The notes beneath the pieces were generated by a model that was not told the origin of the DNA, did not search any database, and was given only the letters and a program-made list of their open reading frames with translations. The position numbers and the translations under genes were made by a program. Positions 46,127 to 57,121 of a stretch of 64,000 bases of DNA are shown here, in pieces (position 1 is the first letter of the stretch; every line of letters starts with the position of its first letter). This stretch comes from Anthoceros angustus (taxonomy: Eukaryota > Streptophyta > Anthocerotopsida > Anthocerotales > Anthocerotaceae): the NCBI GenBank assembly GCA_010909165.1, contig MU008213.1:47481-111480 (forward strand). The letters are read 5' to 3'.

Positions 46127-46830
46127 CCAGCGCTGTTCTCAGCCCAGCGTGGCCAGAAGAAGGGCGCCGGCCGCCCTCCCTCCTGCGTGCCACGTTTGTG
46201 GCTAAATTGTGCTGGCGTGGGCCGGGCGTGGCCGCCGGCGCCCCACCGTACTACCGTATGTGGCCATCGGTGGTGCCCGTGGAGGGCGGCGGCCACGCCT
46301 CCCACTCGAGGAGGCCCTAGGGGTGGCGCGCTGAGGTGGTGCTGAAAGCGGCGCGCACGCCTCACAGCACCCGTCGGTGGCCCCGACGGGTGGTGCGAGG
46401 GCATACACCACACCGGTGCGGCGCCACTGGTGGCGCGTGGAGAAGGGCGCCCCTCCCCCGGCATCCGTCGGTATCCGACGGGTGGTCGCAGAGCGCGCCG
46501 GCCGCCCGGCGCCCTGCGTGCGAGGCGGGCGCCGGCCGGCGGCGTCCGCCCTCCGCACCGCTGGGCCTCCTCGTGGTGGTGCGCTGGCGAGGGCCGCCGG
46601 CCGGCCGGCACCCGCCCTCGCGCGCCACCCGGAGGCCCCGGTTGAGCGCGGATCGAGCGGCCGGCCGGCCGCTTCGCACAATTAGGTATTGGTGGCGCTT
46701 GGAGGGCCGGGCCGCCGGCCGCGCCTCCCACGTTGGCCCCGACGGGTGGTGCGCCGGAGGATGGCGCCACCTCGGACCACCCGTCGGGGTTTCACGGTGG
46801 TCTTGGATAGGGAGGTCCCTACGGGCGGTA
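46127..46830. repeat. GC-rich low-complexity block
   Basis: Very GC-rich, with GGCCGGCCGG palindromes and recurring CCGTCGG/CCGACGG(G)TGGT phrases (about 46370, 46480 and 46740). Long frames exist on both strands (for example 46123-46770 minus), but they follow composition rather than protein constraint. The right end (ACCACCCGTCGGGGTTTCAC, about 46780) recurs at 50290-50320. The block sits between two minus-strand coding remnants. Confidence 0.6.
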
Positions 46831-47689
46831 ACTAGGTAGAAAGGTAAGTAGGTAGATAGGTAGGATGAGAGTGTCTCGCTACCGTAGGGAGTGGTGAGGT
46901 CTCCCTACCGTAGGGAGTGGAGAGGTCTCCCTACGTGGGCAGCGGAAGTGGGGTGCGACACCCTACATGGGTACCTTGGGCAGCAAGCTTTCCACATAAG
47001 GCAGGTTTCAACCTAGGAAGTTGTTAAAAAGGACTGTATATGCAAGGTTGTGGATAAATAGGGTATATTAGGAATAATAGAACATAAATATGTAAGGTAG
47101 GTAGTGTAGGGTGCTTATACCAAGTAGGGCTGCTAAATAGAGGACGGTGGAAATGGTGCCACATGGCAAGGAATCAACGGCCTATATCAAGGAGTTTCCA
47201 TCACTACCAAAGGGCCATGCAAGCTTGGTGTGTAGGGAGTGGTACCTAGGAAGCCCGCGAGGAATCGCGAGGAAGAGCTTGTGCATGCAAGGGAAGCTAG
47301 GGAAAGGACTTGGTGAGAACAGTGCCCATGTGTGTAAGGAGAAGGAGGTGTGCGTACATAAGGAGTTGTGTGTGAAGGGATTTGAAACTATGGCCTGAAG
47401 AGAGCAGCAGCAGCTGAATTTTTGTGCCTAGGACCTTGCAAGTGAGGGATTTGGGCGCATAAGCAGTATCTTTGTGAGGACATCAAGTTTGAGCTAGGTG
47501 GGAATTTGTGGAGAAGAGGAAGTATAAGTGGAAAAGGGTCAAGTTGCTCTCTTGGTGGATTTGTGTGGCGAGTAAAGAAAGCTTGCAATTGTGTGTAGAA
47601 ACTGAGGTGACAACTAAGTACAAACGAGCACGTGGGCGTGCCCAAGCTTGTCTTGTTTGTGCAAGATGGTGAAAGCGCCTGCACCTAAG
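46831..47689 (+). repeat. CTACCGTAGGG motif cluster and element X-like leader
   Basis: CCTACCGTAGGGAGTGG-type units occur at about 46882, 46908 and 46932. Leader-like, GA-rich sequence follows and ends in a short Lys-rich start (MVKAPAPKKGKAAGG) at about 47667. That is comparable in position and character to the starts at 7751 and 19809. No longer coding frame follows. Confidence 0.4.
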
Positions 47690-48600
47690 AAGGGCAAGGC
47701 TGCTGGTGGAAACCACACGAGCGTATCTGAAGTACTCCTCACCTTCTCGAAGGGACGCCTGACCTAAGCGCCATCGCCACTTGGATAATATGAAATTTTC
47801 GTTGAGTGATATCGTCATCCATGCCCTTCGATCTATAAGACCATCGCCAAACCTTCTCCGTAGTGTGTAATAAGGATTTGCCACATTCTCGAAGGAATTC
47901 CTTGGAATGATTTCCAAGGCTCGCTTATATGTCCTTTTGGCACATATCCGCATCAAGCTTCTTGGGGTCCTCATCCTTTCCGCCTTTGCTTTTTGCTTGT
48001 TCCAGCTATAACATGCTTCTTCTGGCAATTCCCGACTTTGTGAATATCTTGTCAACATTTTCCTGCATTTTCCCTCTAGCTTGGCTATGCATAAGATATA
48101 GGTCCATTGTTGACCTTGTTCGCTTGTAGAACATCGTCCTCACGTGCTTCGTCGTCCTCAATAAGACCAAGCACTTTGTATAGGCTAAGGTTAGCCTTCA
48201 TTCCAAGGTTGCTTTATGTATAGCCTGTTGAATTATCGATAGAAATGCCACGTACAGGGGGTGCGTGGAAGGGAGGGATGACATATTTTTTTGCTCTGAA
48301 CCTTTGCCAGTCTAACTTCTCCAACTCATCGCACTCAGCAGGATCAATCATACATAGTAGTGGGAGCACTCCTTCTTCAATTACGCCTTGGAATAACACG
48401 AGCCAAGTAATTTGCTTCATCCACCTTGCATACTTGCCGTTCGGGTGAGGTAGGCTGCCCGAGGTTCTCAGTTTACAAAACGAGCCATGACAACTTTCTT
48501 TGAGTACGCCGCTTCTACGATGTGTCAATGGATCTTCATCGCATAGCTTCCGCTAGTCTTCTCCATCTGGACACGTGAACTATTGGAATGGCCTCTAGCT
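47690..48600 (-). pseudogene. Unrecognised minus-strand coding remnant
   Basis: From 48528 leftward one frame reads WMKQITWLVLFQGVIEEGVL, DPAECDELEKLDWQRFRAKK and PPFHAPPVRGISIDNSTGY. After a stop at about 48214, shifted frames continue with KIFTKSGIARRSML, an EFLRECGKSLLHT-like stretch and ISLNENF near 47.8 kb. The text looks like globular protein, not repeat. It is on the same strand as, and just upstream of, the methyltransferase-like remnant, so both may derive from one gene split by the 46.13-47.69 kb block. The function is unknown. Confidence 0.4.
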
Positions 48601-49990
48601 CTTCATCTATCTGGACTTTTTCGCTCTCCATGTTTGCATTTGGCGCTCTGCGTCCCACCGCCTCCCACCGGCATTTTCATCGCCTCGCTTCCGCTCTTCA
48701 AAATGCGACGCCCACCATCTTGAATGGAGGACCTTTGAAGGCGCCAAGCCGGCCCCTCTTCTTCCTGATGCGGCCGATTCAAGGGCTTGCTTCCCGCTGT
48801 ACCCCTTGTGAGGCGCCATGCCCAGCGCGCATGCCCTTCCTCTCCTTGGAGCCTGGTGCTACCGGAGCTGTGAGGGGCGCCGGGCAGCCGCCGCCCATGC
48901 CCATCTTCTACTGCGGGAGGCGGATCGAGGAGGGCTCGGCCGGGCCGCCCATCGCCCCAGGGATCCTTCCGCCTGTTAGCACTTCTTGAGGCGAGAGAGG
49001 CGAGGGAGGCGGCTGGCGACGCCTCCCTCACGCCGTCGTGTCACCTCATGTTGGGACCCTCCGCATGCTATAGTCCCCTCATCTTCTTCCCGGTATGTCT
49101 CCTCATCATCGAAAGTGTCCAAGACTATCAGGAATGGGCCCGTCGTCGTCGTCCGTAGGGCCTAGCTCGCTCCCATCTTGTAAGTCGCTTGGGGTTGAGT
49201 TAATTTTGTAAGTCCAGTTCTTGATGTTAATGTGTTAGGAAATCGTTGTCCAAGTGGCTTTTTTGTTGTGTCCTTCCTAAACCACATTTTTCTCCCAAAG
49301 CCCGAAGTTCTGATCGTCCCTTCCCGTGAGGAGCAGTAGTCCTCACTGCTCCTACTTTGCATTATTCCCCTAGGTTCGAGGTTCGACCACCATTCCTCAC
49401 AAACATTCTTTGGATGGAAAGTAGTAACTTTCTTTGCGTGACACCCTTTTTTTGAGCCGTTTTTAGCAATGCCTTCAAAGCTTTAGCCCATCAAAAGAAA
49501 ACCCCTTCGAGATTATTCACCCTTCAAAACTATCGTGTTAAGTGATCTCAGGAGTCGATGAGGATGGCATGATAGGGTCATGTGTTGAACTAGGAAAGGT
49601 CGTGGTAGAGCACTCACAAGTGAATTTGTAAGGCTGCAAGATGGAGTGTGGCCAAACCATAGGAAGGCAGTGTTGCAGGTGGGCTGCAACATGGTGAAGG
49701 GATCACAACAGGATGTGCATCATGACAGCAGAATTTGCAGTGGGGCTGCAAGTCAAAGTGAAGGGAGGCCGTTGTGGTGGCCGCGAGGAGAAATGGGCAG
49801 CAAGGAGGGTTGATACGAGATGTTGTTGAGGCGTGAGGAGTTCACCAGAGAATAATTCCAATTTATTCATGGCAAAAGGCATGCACAAGCCAATAGGGTG
49901 TGTTGGACAATGAAGTGTAAGAACTCCAGAGTTAAGCGTCTACTAAGATGGGGTGCCTTTTGTGTGAGGTGTTTCAGCTTATTATATTTG
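48601..49990. other. No gene recognised; GC-rich patch at 48.6-49.05 kb
   Basis: The 48603-49031 patch has open frames on both strands with Pro/Ala/Gly/Arg-rich text, probably compositional. The rest (49.05-49.99 kb) holds nothing recognisable. Confidence 0.4.
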
Positions 49991-50320
49991 CAGAAGTCAC
50001 ATGGGAACTAATTGGGAGAGTGTTTAGGTGGTGCACCCTACGAGAATGAAGAAGGACGTAGGACGTAGGGCACGGCACTCCCTACTATAGGGAGGTGCAC
50101 CCTACGTGGAACAAGTGTAGGGCGGTACTGGCCCTACGAGAATGACAAGGGTGACCCTACATAGGTAGGGCAGGGGTCCCTGCATGTACCCACAGAGAGT
50201 GGTGGAGATGTAGGTAGTATGTAGGGTGACCAGGGTGGCCCTACATGGGTAGGATGTAGGGGTAGCAGGCGGGGAGGACCCGGCCAACGCTCGCGGCCAC
50301 CCGTCCCGGGGGTTTACGGT
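49991..50320. repeat. CCCTAC/GTAGGG motif cluster
   Basis: GTAGGG or CCCTAC occurs more than ten times in 300 bp, including ACTCCCTACTATAGGGAGG. The right end matches the 46.78 kb repeat edge (CACCCGTC-GGGGTTTACGGTGGT). Confidence 0.6.
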
Positions 50321-50539
50321 GGTGCGCCGGATAGGAGCTTTGGAGACATCTCTCCGTGGAAAACGCGCTTTGAAGCTCATGTGTATTGCGGCCTTGCTGC
50401 AGAGATGAGAGTCCTGCAACCCACACAATACAATGTCGATAAACGGGCGGAAGATGAGCTTCAGAGCAGGTGCGATACCTTTGTATAGGTCTCAGATATT
50501 AGGATAAGAGGTATATGAATTTAATTGCTTCCTCGCGGT

Positions 50540-50760
50540 GGGCTAGGCACTTGGTGGCATTGGGGGTTTCTTCAGAGCCCAACGATACAGTAATGGGTGT
50601 ATGGCCATTGGGCCTATGTCACCTTGGAGATGATAGAGGAATGCTTTATAAACTTCACTATGCCATGGCGAGAACTTGAGGAACCCCGGAAAATAGGGAT
50701 GCAAGGATCGATCCAGGTGCTGGACAATAACACATCCGGCTATGGAAGGCCGTAGAGGAT
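50540..50760 (+). pseudogene. Element X ORF fragment
   Basis: GGGTGTATGGCC..TGGGCCTA, a G-A-GATAGAGGA stretch and TGCTTTATAAACTTC parallel 7963-8030. They encode the degraded counterpart of the GVYGRQWAYTNLELIEDCF segment. Frames break within 60 residues. Confidence 0.6.
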
Positions 50761-51364
50761 GACTCGGAGGAGGAAGAGGAAGGCATGGAGCAAGATCCGC
50801 TCACGGGAGACCTTCTTGCGGTGGAGAGTGTGGAGGCGGTAGGGGTATAAGAAGTTGACCCCTCGTCGTAGGAGGTATAGAGGTGGCCCCCATCCATTAG
50901 GATCACGAGGATCACCGATGGCGGTAGATGCCGCGGAGGTAATTGAAGGGGTTGGTGGTAGCTTGGAGTGTGGGCTCATTGCTTGGGGATAGGACAATGT
51001 GCGGAGGCTGCGATACTTGTGGAGTAGTGGAGTGCAAACCCGGGAAGAGCATGGGTCTCTTCTCCACCAAGCTTTAGATTTCATGATGTTGAGTGTGTGG
51101 CTCGGAGGGCAGTGTGGAATTATCTTGAGGGGCGTTGTGGAGTCAATCTTGAGCAAGTGGAGGATTTATGGTAGATTGGTTAGGATTTGGAGTGAGAACT
51201 CTTAGGATTTTGGCCTTGTGACTCATATTGTTAAAATAGGGAGATTGGAGAGTTTTCTAGGGTGATTGTCATGATGGTGAAAGCGAGTGGGGTAGTGGTT
51301 TTAATCGCTTTAGGCGGCTATTAGTTTATAGTGGTTGAGGAAGAGCGTAGTGGAAAAGTAAGGG

Positions 51365-51490
51365 GAGGTGTGGCCAAGGGAGGCCTTATGTATGAGCCCT
51401 ATATAAGGCAGGTTTTGAGAAGAAGAAAATATCGTCTTGCGCTCCCAAACTCATGAGTCCTTTGCTCCTTGTAGAGGAATTTCGTGCCGG
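51365..51490 (+). promoter_or_regulatory. TATA-containing promoter repeat
   Basis: CCTATATAAGGCAGG near 51400 is followed by CGTCTTGCGCTCCCA, GAGTCCTTTGC and GAGGAATTTCGTGCC. The arrangement is shared with 20085-20225. A TATA box with conserved downstream sequence in two dispersed copies suggests an LTR U3-R junction. It abuts the broken end of the inverted copia-1 LTR. Confidence 0.5.
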
Positions 51491-51499
51491 CTGCAAGCT

Positions 51500-52764
51500 A
51501 ATGTCTGGTAGAGAGGGAGTTTGCGGTGGTCGGAGTGCTTGGCGGAGGGCTCGCTCCTTGCAGGCGCCTCTGCAGGTTGCTCCCCTTGTGAATGGTTGCT
51601 GTGAAATTGCTTTGCTTTGGGTGTGTGGCGATGCCCAAGGAACTCTCGGCTTGAGGGTAGACTGGAAAGACTCCTGGAGGTTCTCATTGTCAGTGCAAAC
51701 TCATAGCAACCAAGGAAGAACTTGTTGGCTTGTAGGCGGACCCAGGCGGTTGTGCCATAAGGCGAGCTAGGGCCGGTGAGCTTGAAGTAAGGTTAGATTA
51801 GGAGGATGAGGAGTTGAGTTGAGGTGAGTGTTGAGGAGAATGTGGAGCTGAATGTTGAGTAGAGGAGTAGGTAGAGATTAGGAGTAAGAAGAAGGCCCAA
51901 GTCGAGCCTAAGGGAGGGGTCCCAAATGCACCAAACCAAGGAGGCTGAGCTAAGGTCTCAAAATCACGGGGTGGAGAAGTCGCGCTGCGTAGGGGTCCCT
52001 ATGTGGCGATGGACCTACCGTCGTAGGGTGGGACCTATGACTGTAGGATGTCGTTGTAGGTCCGGAGGCGGAGATCAGCGGAGGCGGTCGGAGGTGTCGT
52101 GCTGCTAGTGTGAGTTTTGTGGGCGGGTTGTAGTTGGAGCGCCATGGCGGAAGTTGGAGAGGCCTTGAACTAGGGCGAGGTAACCTGCTTTGCGTGCGGC
52201 CCCGTGGTAGGATGCCCCTGCATGCGTTGGGATAGGGTGTCTCCTCCCCACGTAGGAATGAGGTGTGCTTGGCCCGGTGCACTAGATCTCCTACAACTCT
52301 CCTGTGGTAGGAGGTAGGCCCTACAATTGTTTGTTGTTGGTTGTAGGTCTGAGGCGGCGATTCGGCGGAGGCGGCGGCGGGCTCTTGCCGAGTTGGTGGT
52401 TGAGGATGCCAATTGTGGGAAGGCAATGGGAAAGGAATAGTGGAAGATCACGGGGTGGTGAAGTCGGCAACGTAGGGGTCCCCGTGCGTAGCCCGACCTC
52501 TGCCGTGGGGTGTGGACCTATAGTCATAGGGTGTCGTTGTAGGTGCAGGCGGTGATAAGCGGAGCATCACGGTGAGGCGTGGGTGGAGTGAGTTGAGTTG
52601 CTCCGGTTGTGTGAGGGAGCTTGGGGGTGTGAAGAGGTGTGTGGTTTGTGCCTTGGATGCTGGTGGACGACAAACAAGAGTCTCATGGGACGAAACCTAT
52701 TGTACGATGAGGGATAAGTGTGGCCACTAGAGGTGAATCTCGGAGTAAGGGTTTTCCTCCCACA
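51500..52764 (-). repeat. Inverted, 3'-truncated copy of the copia-1 LTR
   Basis: On the minus strand it starts TGTGGGAGG and follows 2468-3240, including TCGTCCCATGAGACT, GGCACAACCGCCTGGG, ACAAGTTCTTCCTTGG and CAACCATTCACAAGGGG-like text. It lacks the last 180 bp (3240-3420) and any primer site. It is longer than the copia-1 LTR because of an internal duplication: ATCACGGGGTGG-GAAGTCG begins both 51963 and 52447, and GTCGTTGTAGGT occurs at about 52043 and 52529. Confidence 0.7.
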
Positions 52765-53652
52765 CATGGCACCCCGCTCTTGGTGGGGCAGGCATTGGCT
52801 AGCATTGGCGAGGCACTTTCAAGAATTGAGACAAGGCATGTGGCCATCATCTTCCTCCAATCTCCCGACTCGGTGAGGTACTTCCGCATTCGACAACACT
52901 CACACATCAACGGCGACCTCCGATAGGACAATCTCCACCTCTCCACGGTGACTTCAATCTCCGACCGAGAGGCACCACTTCTACTAGGAAATCTTGGTGG
53001 CTCTCCACAAAAGTTGGAATCCAGGCCGAGGCGAGGAGCATCAGTGGCCGCCCGTGAGGGGCGTTTTGCTCCTCGGTGGGGGCGCTGTTCCCTCCCGGGC
53101 CTCGCCCCTATCTTCTTTCCCAGCTGCAGTATCCCAAGATCCACCTCAGCATCGGCCAAGCGGCCGCGGCCTGGGCACAGGAGCGGCTGGGAGGCGATCC
53201 TCGCCGGATGGTGCGCACGACGGCGCAGATCGTATTGCCATGGCTGTTCGTCTTTCCATGATGAGCGGTGAGTGCGAGTGCCAAGGAGTGTGTTAAATGA
53301 AACCGGTATGGTGGGTGCCATAAACCTGTCCTCATGGGCATGGATCACTTGATCCACATGACCCATACCGTTATCATTAAATATTTTCAACCTTTACCCG
53401 GGTTCTTACTATGTTTAACCCTTATCAAGTTTGATTATTACCTTCTTACCTTTTTAATCTTACTTAGCTTTTTACCATTTCCTCGATTAAGTTTTAGTAA
53501 TTCCTTTTAATTACATTAAATACAGCTTAAATGTAACTTAAGCTTGTCTTTCTAATTTTTCTTAGTTAGCGATAACTTTCAATTTAGTGGGAGTTAGCTA
53601 ACCCTTTTGTGCTCATTTTGAAGCAAATTTTTCACCCCTAGTTCATAGTGAG
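52765..53652. other. No gene recognised
   Basis: Mixed composition, with a GC-rich patch at 52.95-53.25 kb carrying open frames on both strands, then AT-rich sequence. No conserved protein features. Confidence 0.4.
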
Positions 53653-53897
53653 TGGAGGCGATGAAATATACCACTTAGGCACTCTTCACTAGGGCACCTA
53701 AGACTATTAATTAATTTAGTTCTTAGGGCTTTAGGTAGTTTATTAAGTAGTTAGTTGTTACAACCACTTAGAGGTTAGAACTACTTATGGTTACAACCAC
53801 CTTATGATTGTAACCACCAGCCTATAGAGGCTTTGTACTTTCAATTTTATAAGCAATGAAAACATCTTTTGCTGAGAGCAAGGCGTGCTTTTCATCA
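53653..53897 (+). repeat. Probable solo LTR, same family as 23.27 kb
   Basis: It matches 23268-23496, including GGCACTCTTCACT, TTAATTTAGT and TTAGTTGTTACAACCACTTA, and ends TTCATCA as that copy does. No primer site follows. The 5-bp flanks (GTGAG and GCAAC) do not match, so it is either diverged or a deletion remnant. It lies directly beside the left end of the long inverted repeat. Confidence 0.6.
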
Positions 53898-54362
53898 GCA
53901 ACTACTTGCAGTTGACAACTGCCTCGGAGAGCCAATTGTTGCCAGCCACCATCGTGGCACTCCATGTCACCACACATCCTTTGTGGCCAGGCTGTCAAAA
54001 CTCAGTGCATCTTTCAATTCACCACACTTGATACATGTCCACCGTGCGCTTTCCCACCATTAATGCGTAACGTCATCCAAAAACTAGTCCGCCGATCATC
54101 CTGGAGTGCGCTACCCTTCTATAAGGCGCCCGTGCACATGCCTCAAAAAGAACAAGCATATTGACACGCATAGCTGCATCTGCATGGACAACTATGCCTT
54201 GTGCGCAGACTTGCTGAACATGATGAGAGCTCTTCTCAGCAGTAAGAAGTCCACGCTTGGCGATGACCTCCCTCGCTTTCCAGAAGATGCCCTTCCTTTT
54301 CTTTTCTGCTGTAGTAGTCTACATGTGGGACTTGGACTAGAGCTGAGCTCCCCATCTCTCAT

Positions 54363-54418
54363 TTTCCATATGTTGTACTTGATGGTGCAACATATGGAAA
54401 ATGCACCATCAAGTACCT
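54363..54418. repeat. Nested hairpin in left arm
   Basis: Two interleaved inverted pairs: CATTTTCCATATGTTG with CAACATATGGAAAATG, and GTACTTGATGGTGC with GCACCATCAAGTAC. The same structure recurs in the right arm at 57725-57782. Confidence 0.9.
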
Positions 54419-54621
54419 AGGTAATAACAATTCCCCAAGAGAAAAATAAATAATCACATCAAGCATTAAGCCTTCCTTGGTTGAACACAAAGTTGATATA
54501 CATCAAATGCACACACATTTGTGTGCATTGCCAAGTGCGTGTTGTTCTTTAGGTTTAGGATTGTTTATCGTATAAAGTATAAGTTTGAATGTTTAACAAA
54601 AGAGACTTTTAACGCTAACTT

Positions 54622-55075
54622 AATACATAGCACTTACGAATTCAGAATGACATAAGACTTAAGACTCATGATACCTAGCACTTACTAATTAGGAATGACA
54701 AAAGCTTTTGAGGCTCAAGATGGATACCTAGTACTTACTAATAAGGAACGACGTAAGCATTTGAGGCTCAAGAAGGATACCTAGCACTTACTAATAAGGA
54801 ACGATGTAAGCTTTTGAGGCTCAAGATGGATACCTAGCACTTACTAATTAGAAACGACGTAAGCTTTTGAGGCCCAAGATGGATACCCAGCACTTACTAA
54901 ATAGGAACGACTTAAGCTTTTGAGGCTCAACATGGATACCGAGCGCTTACTGATTAGGAACGACGTAAGCTTTTGAGGCTCAAGATGGATACCTAGCACT
55001 TACTAATAAGGAACGACGTAAGCTTTGAGGCTCAAGATAGATACCTAGCACTTACTAATCATGAATGATATAAAC
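54622..55075 (+). repeat. 53-bp minisatellite, ~9 units
   Basis: Units contain GGATACCTAGCACTTACTAA, TAAGGAACGACGTAAGC and TTTTGAGGCTCAAGA, spaced 52-53 bp apart from about 54674 to 55043. A more diverged unit lies at 54622. Confidence 0.92.
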
Positions 55076-55120
55076 CTTCATGTAAAAGAGCGGGCGAGTA
55101 GTCCACGAGCGCCATTTGCA

Positions 55121-57121
55121 AAGGTAGCAAGGTGAGAGCGGATTTGCAATTTAGTTCTAGCTTGTTGTAAAATGTGTGGTTGTGTGAGCCTCCGCAGATA
55201 ACACTGCAGCCTGCGTGTGGCTTGGCTTGCAATTGTTGTTGGCCTCTAGAATAGTACGCATAGTGTGTGCATGTATCTAGGTGCATCCAAGGTTGCTACG
55301 AAGGATCATCCTGTGGCCTGAATATGTATACTTATTTTGGCCAAGCAGACCAAACCGGTAATGCAGCATGCAGCAACACAAGTGTGACAGAATTAAGCTT
55401 TGAGCTTGGGTGCCCTAGGCTCGATGCTCGTGCTCGTTTCACCACAGTTTGGCGGGCGTTGACGACAATCATCCGGACTCAAGAATGTACATGCGATTCA
55501 CATGCACACATACCACGTACTCACAAAGTTGAACTACATACATAGAATAGAAAAGATACAAGGCTAAAGAGCCAAGAACCTTCAAAAGGGAATGCGGAGA
55601 CTTTATAAAAGGCCGAGATGGGAAGTGCCATCTTCACCAAAATGGTTTTATAACCTTAAAATAAAAGTTTGAGTTGCAAACAATATTTATAAATAATAAT
55701 AATAACATTTGAGTGTTTGTTACGAGACCAGAGTCCACATTAGGTCGTAACCCCGGATGCCATGAAACAATCCAAGCTCTAACAACAACTCCATTTGTAT
55801 CATGCATCTGCGTGTCGCTGAGTCTCAATTAACCTCATGTATTGGTACCTCACATCACCCACCCTCCCACCCACCCAACCAACCCGCCCGCCCAAGCTCT
55901 AACGAGAACTCAACATATCATGCATCCGCTGCGTGCTGTTGATGAGTCTCAATTAACCTCATGTATTGGTACCTCACATCACCCACCCCCCAACTTACCA
56001 CCTACCCATGCCATGAAACAACACCAAGCTCTAACGAGAACTCACCATATCATGCATCTGTAGCGTGTCTTTGAGTCTCAATTTACCTCATGTAATGGTA
56101 CCTCATCCACACTCCAACCAACCACCAAACCTACCATGAACATAAGTTCTACGAGAACTCCGTGTCATCCATCCGTGCAGCCTTTGTTGAGCCTCTACTT
56201 CATGTATGTTGAATCTTCTTGTTCACCATAATTTATGTATCCCAATGTATATGGAAAATCATCTATGCATAATCTTCAGATATTATTCCATCTTCCAATA
56301 TAAAAGCTATGATTTCACCGTGAAGTAATAACACCCGTGAATTTTTAATAAAGATGACTTTGCAATCCATTCATTTTGAACATTTTGTCTTTTATTGTCA
56401 GATTTCCATCTTAGGCGATAATTGGTTAGCTTCTATGGAAACATCGGCCATTTGAAACTGTCTGCCTCTACTATTACCTCATTTCCAAATATTAGCGCTA
56501 TTATTTTGTTATGAATAAATAATAAGCGGAATATTTTAATTGGGCGGATTTTAAATCCATCAACGCTTATGAACGCCATTTCCCAATGTTATAGTAATTG
56601 TCCCATTATAGTTCCAAAATATTTGGTGAGAACGCAATGAATTTAGCCTAGTCCAAGGGCCACATTGGTTTCTACATAGCCCGAGAGGATGAAATATGTT
56701 TCCTGCAATTAGGGCATGTAAAATTGTTTGTCATCCATGGCATTATACATTGCCTATGGAAAAGGTGGCCACATGCATTCACCTTTACGATCTCTTCTCT
56801 TTTAATACCATCAAGAAATGGTATACAATCAATTGTTTGGTGCCCTTACTTGCCCTTTTACACATTTGGGCAATTGTTTCATTATCCATTTTTATTCAAA
56901 TCTTTGCTACCTCTTACTTCTTTTTTCTTGTAGAAGAGGAGGAATGAAGAAGAAATTATTTGTTCTTGACCACTAAATATAGATGACCTTCACGGGACTT
57001 CTTATAATTTATAAGTTTTCTTATAACGAAAACAAAAATCTTTCATAAAGGAAATTTGCGAGGCTCCTTAGTCGTTCCCAACAGGCGAGTAATGCAAAGA
57101 GGAAGCGGCAGCGGTAGCTTA
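55121..57121. other. Loop between inverted arms; no gene recognised
   Basis: A 2 kb AT-rich spacer containing a tandem array of about 125 bp (55770-56215). Nothing else is recognisable; short frames near 56.7-56.95 kb show no conserved features. Confidence 0.6.
55770..56215 (+). repeat. About 125-bp tandem repeat, 3-4 units
   Basis: Units share CAAGCTCTAACGAGAACTCA, ATCATGCATC, GAGTCTCAATTAACCTCATG and TA-TGGTACCTCA, then a CCACCC-rich tract. The last unit near 56140 is partial and diverged. Confidence 0.88.

Larger units (their letters stand above)
53930..55120 (+). repeat. Long inverted repeat, left arm
   Basis: It pairs with 57122-58205 in reverse complement over its whole length. Order from outside in: a PPR-derived piece (antisense here), the ACATGTGGGACTTGGACTAG block, a nested hairpin at 54363-54418, the AACAATCCTAAAC-type block and a 53-bp minisatellite. 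The end is a GTAAAAGAGCGGGCGAGTAG block. Arms are about 85-90 percent alike by eye, with indels. Confidence 0.9.

Noticed and set aside
46123-46770. 215-residue minus-strand open frame in the GC-rich block
   Set aside because: Comparable open frames exist on the other strand and in other frames. The text is Pro/Arg/Gly/Ala repeats dictated by base composition, with no domain.
54622-55075. CRISPR-like array
   Set aside because: The whole 53-bp unit repeats with no unique spacers, and the context is plant nuclear DNA. It is a minisatellite.
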